From Lysobacterales bacterium (GTDB lineage Bacteria; Pseudomonadota; Gammaproteobacteria; Xanthomonadales; SZUA-5): 64,000 nucleotides of DNA. The position numbers were made by a program, and so were the translations under genes. The notes under the pieces were generated by a model, which saw nothing but the letters and a program-made list of their open reading frames with translations, had not been told where the DNA came from and ran no database searches. Below, in pieces: positions 63,933 through 64,000 of the stretch. Position 1 is the first letter of the stretch. Each line of letters starts with the position of its first letter. The DNA is taken from contig JALHMG010000008.1 in assembly GCA_022844135.1 (NCBI GenBank), positions 62,001 through 126,000 of the forward strand, in the 5' to 3' direction.

Positions 63933-64000
63933 CGCGGGCGCATTCTGCCGCCCGCCTGGTGTGATGTCTGCATCGCGTGCCCAGCGTAACTGCGCGCTTA

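Noticed and set aside
1-64000. CRISPR arrays, tRNA or rRNA genes
   Set aside because: No regularly spaced repeats, cas-like proteins, tRNA cloverleaf patterns or rRNA sequence were seen by eye.

Overview
The window is high-GC bacterial chromosome, about 60% or more by eye. It most resembles a gammaproteobacterium of the Xanthomonadales (Lysobacterales) type. That placement is an inference from gene order and protein style: rluB-scpB-scpA-yciO facing yciI-bolA-parvulin, a hemX-hemY pair, imuA-imuB, paired ECF sigma factor and Ser/Thr kinase-TPR genes, and many secreted proteins ending in a short '...F.(D/N/S)GFE' tail. I saw no rRNA, tRNA or CRISPR.

Left part (1-25.7 kb), an accessory, surface-protein-rich region. 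It opens with an RHS-core fragment against a VOC-fold gene and a small monooxygenase. Next come a secreted CxxCH protein, a quinone-oxidoreductase-like enzyme, a DUF4331 protein, a DUF4394/Calx-beta protein, degraded gene relics, beta-helix and beta-propeller secreted proteins, and two copies of an ECF sigma-kinase/TPR module (15.3-18.1 kb and 21.5-24.2 kb). Six secreted proteins here end in, or nearly in, the GFE-type tail. Two of them are split by near-identical 246-bp elements with perfect 18-bp terminal inverted repeats and 4-bp target duplications. Removing element plus one duplication restores each frame exactly.

Middle part (25.7-47.0 kb), mostly housekeeping and signalling. It holds rluB with a long repetitive tail, scpB-scpA, a YciO-type protein, yciI-bolA-parvulin lipoprotein, a third (315-bp) copy of the element, a methyltransferase whose start codon may lie inside the element end, a large Ser/Thr kinase, dienelactone hydrolase and HIT genes, two giant paralogous propeller-sensor histidine kinases in tandem, PilZ and thioesterase genes, and hemX-hemY.

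Right part (47.0-64.0 kb), metabolism plus a small mobile island. A GH18-like protein is followed by acyl-CoA dehydrogenase and CoA-transferase genes. The 51.3-53.1 kb patch holds vapBC, a double-hairpin repeat, a broken second copy of part of the acyl-CoA dehydrogenase gene and an AT-richer secreted orphan. Then come imuB-imuA with a GNAT gene, an S9 peptidase, a small CxxCH protein, hinT, a fatty-acid desaturase with its ferredoxin-type reductase divergent from a TetR regulator (a palindromic operator lies between them), and an amidase.

The strongest candidates for something undescribed are the shared C-terminal tail on secreted proteins, its co-location with the sigma/kinase modules, and the non-autonomous element that has struck two tail-bearing genes.
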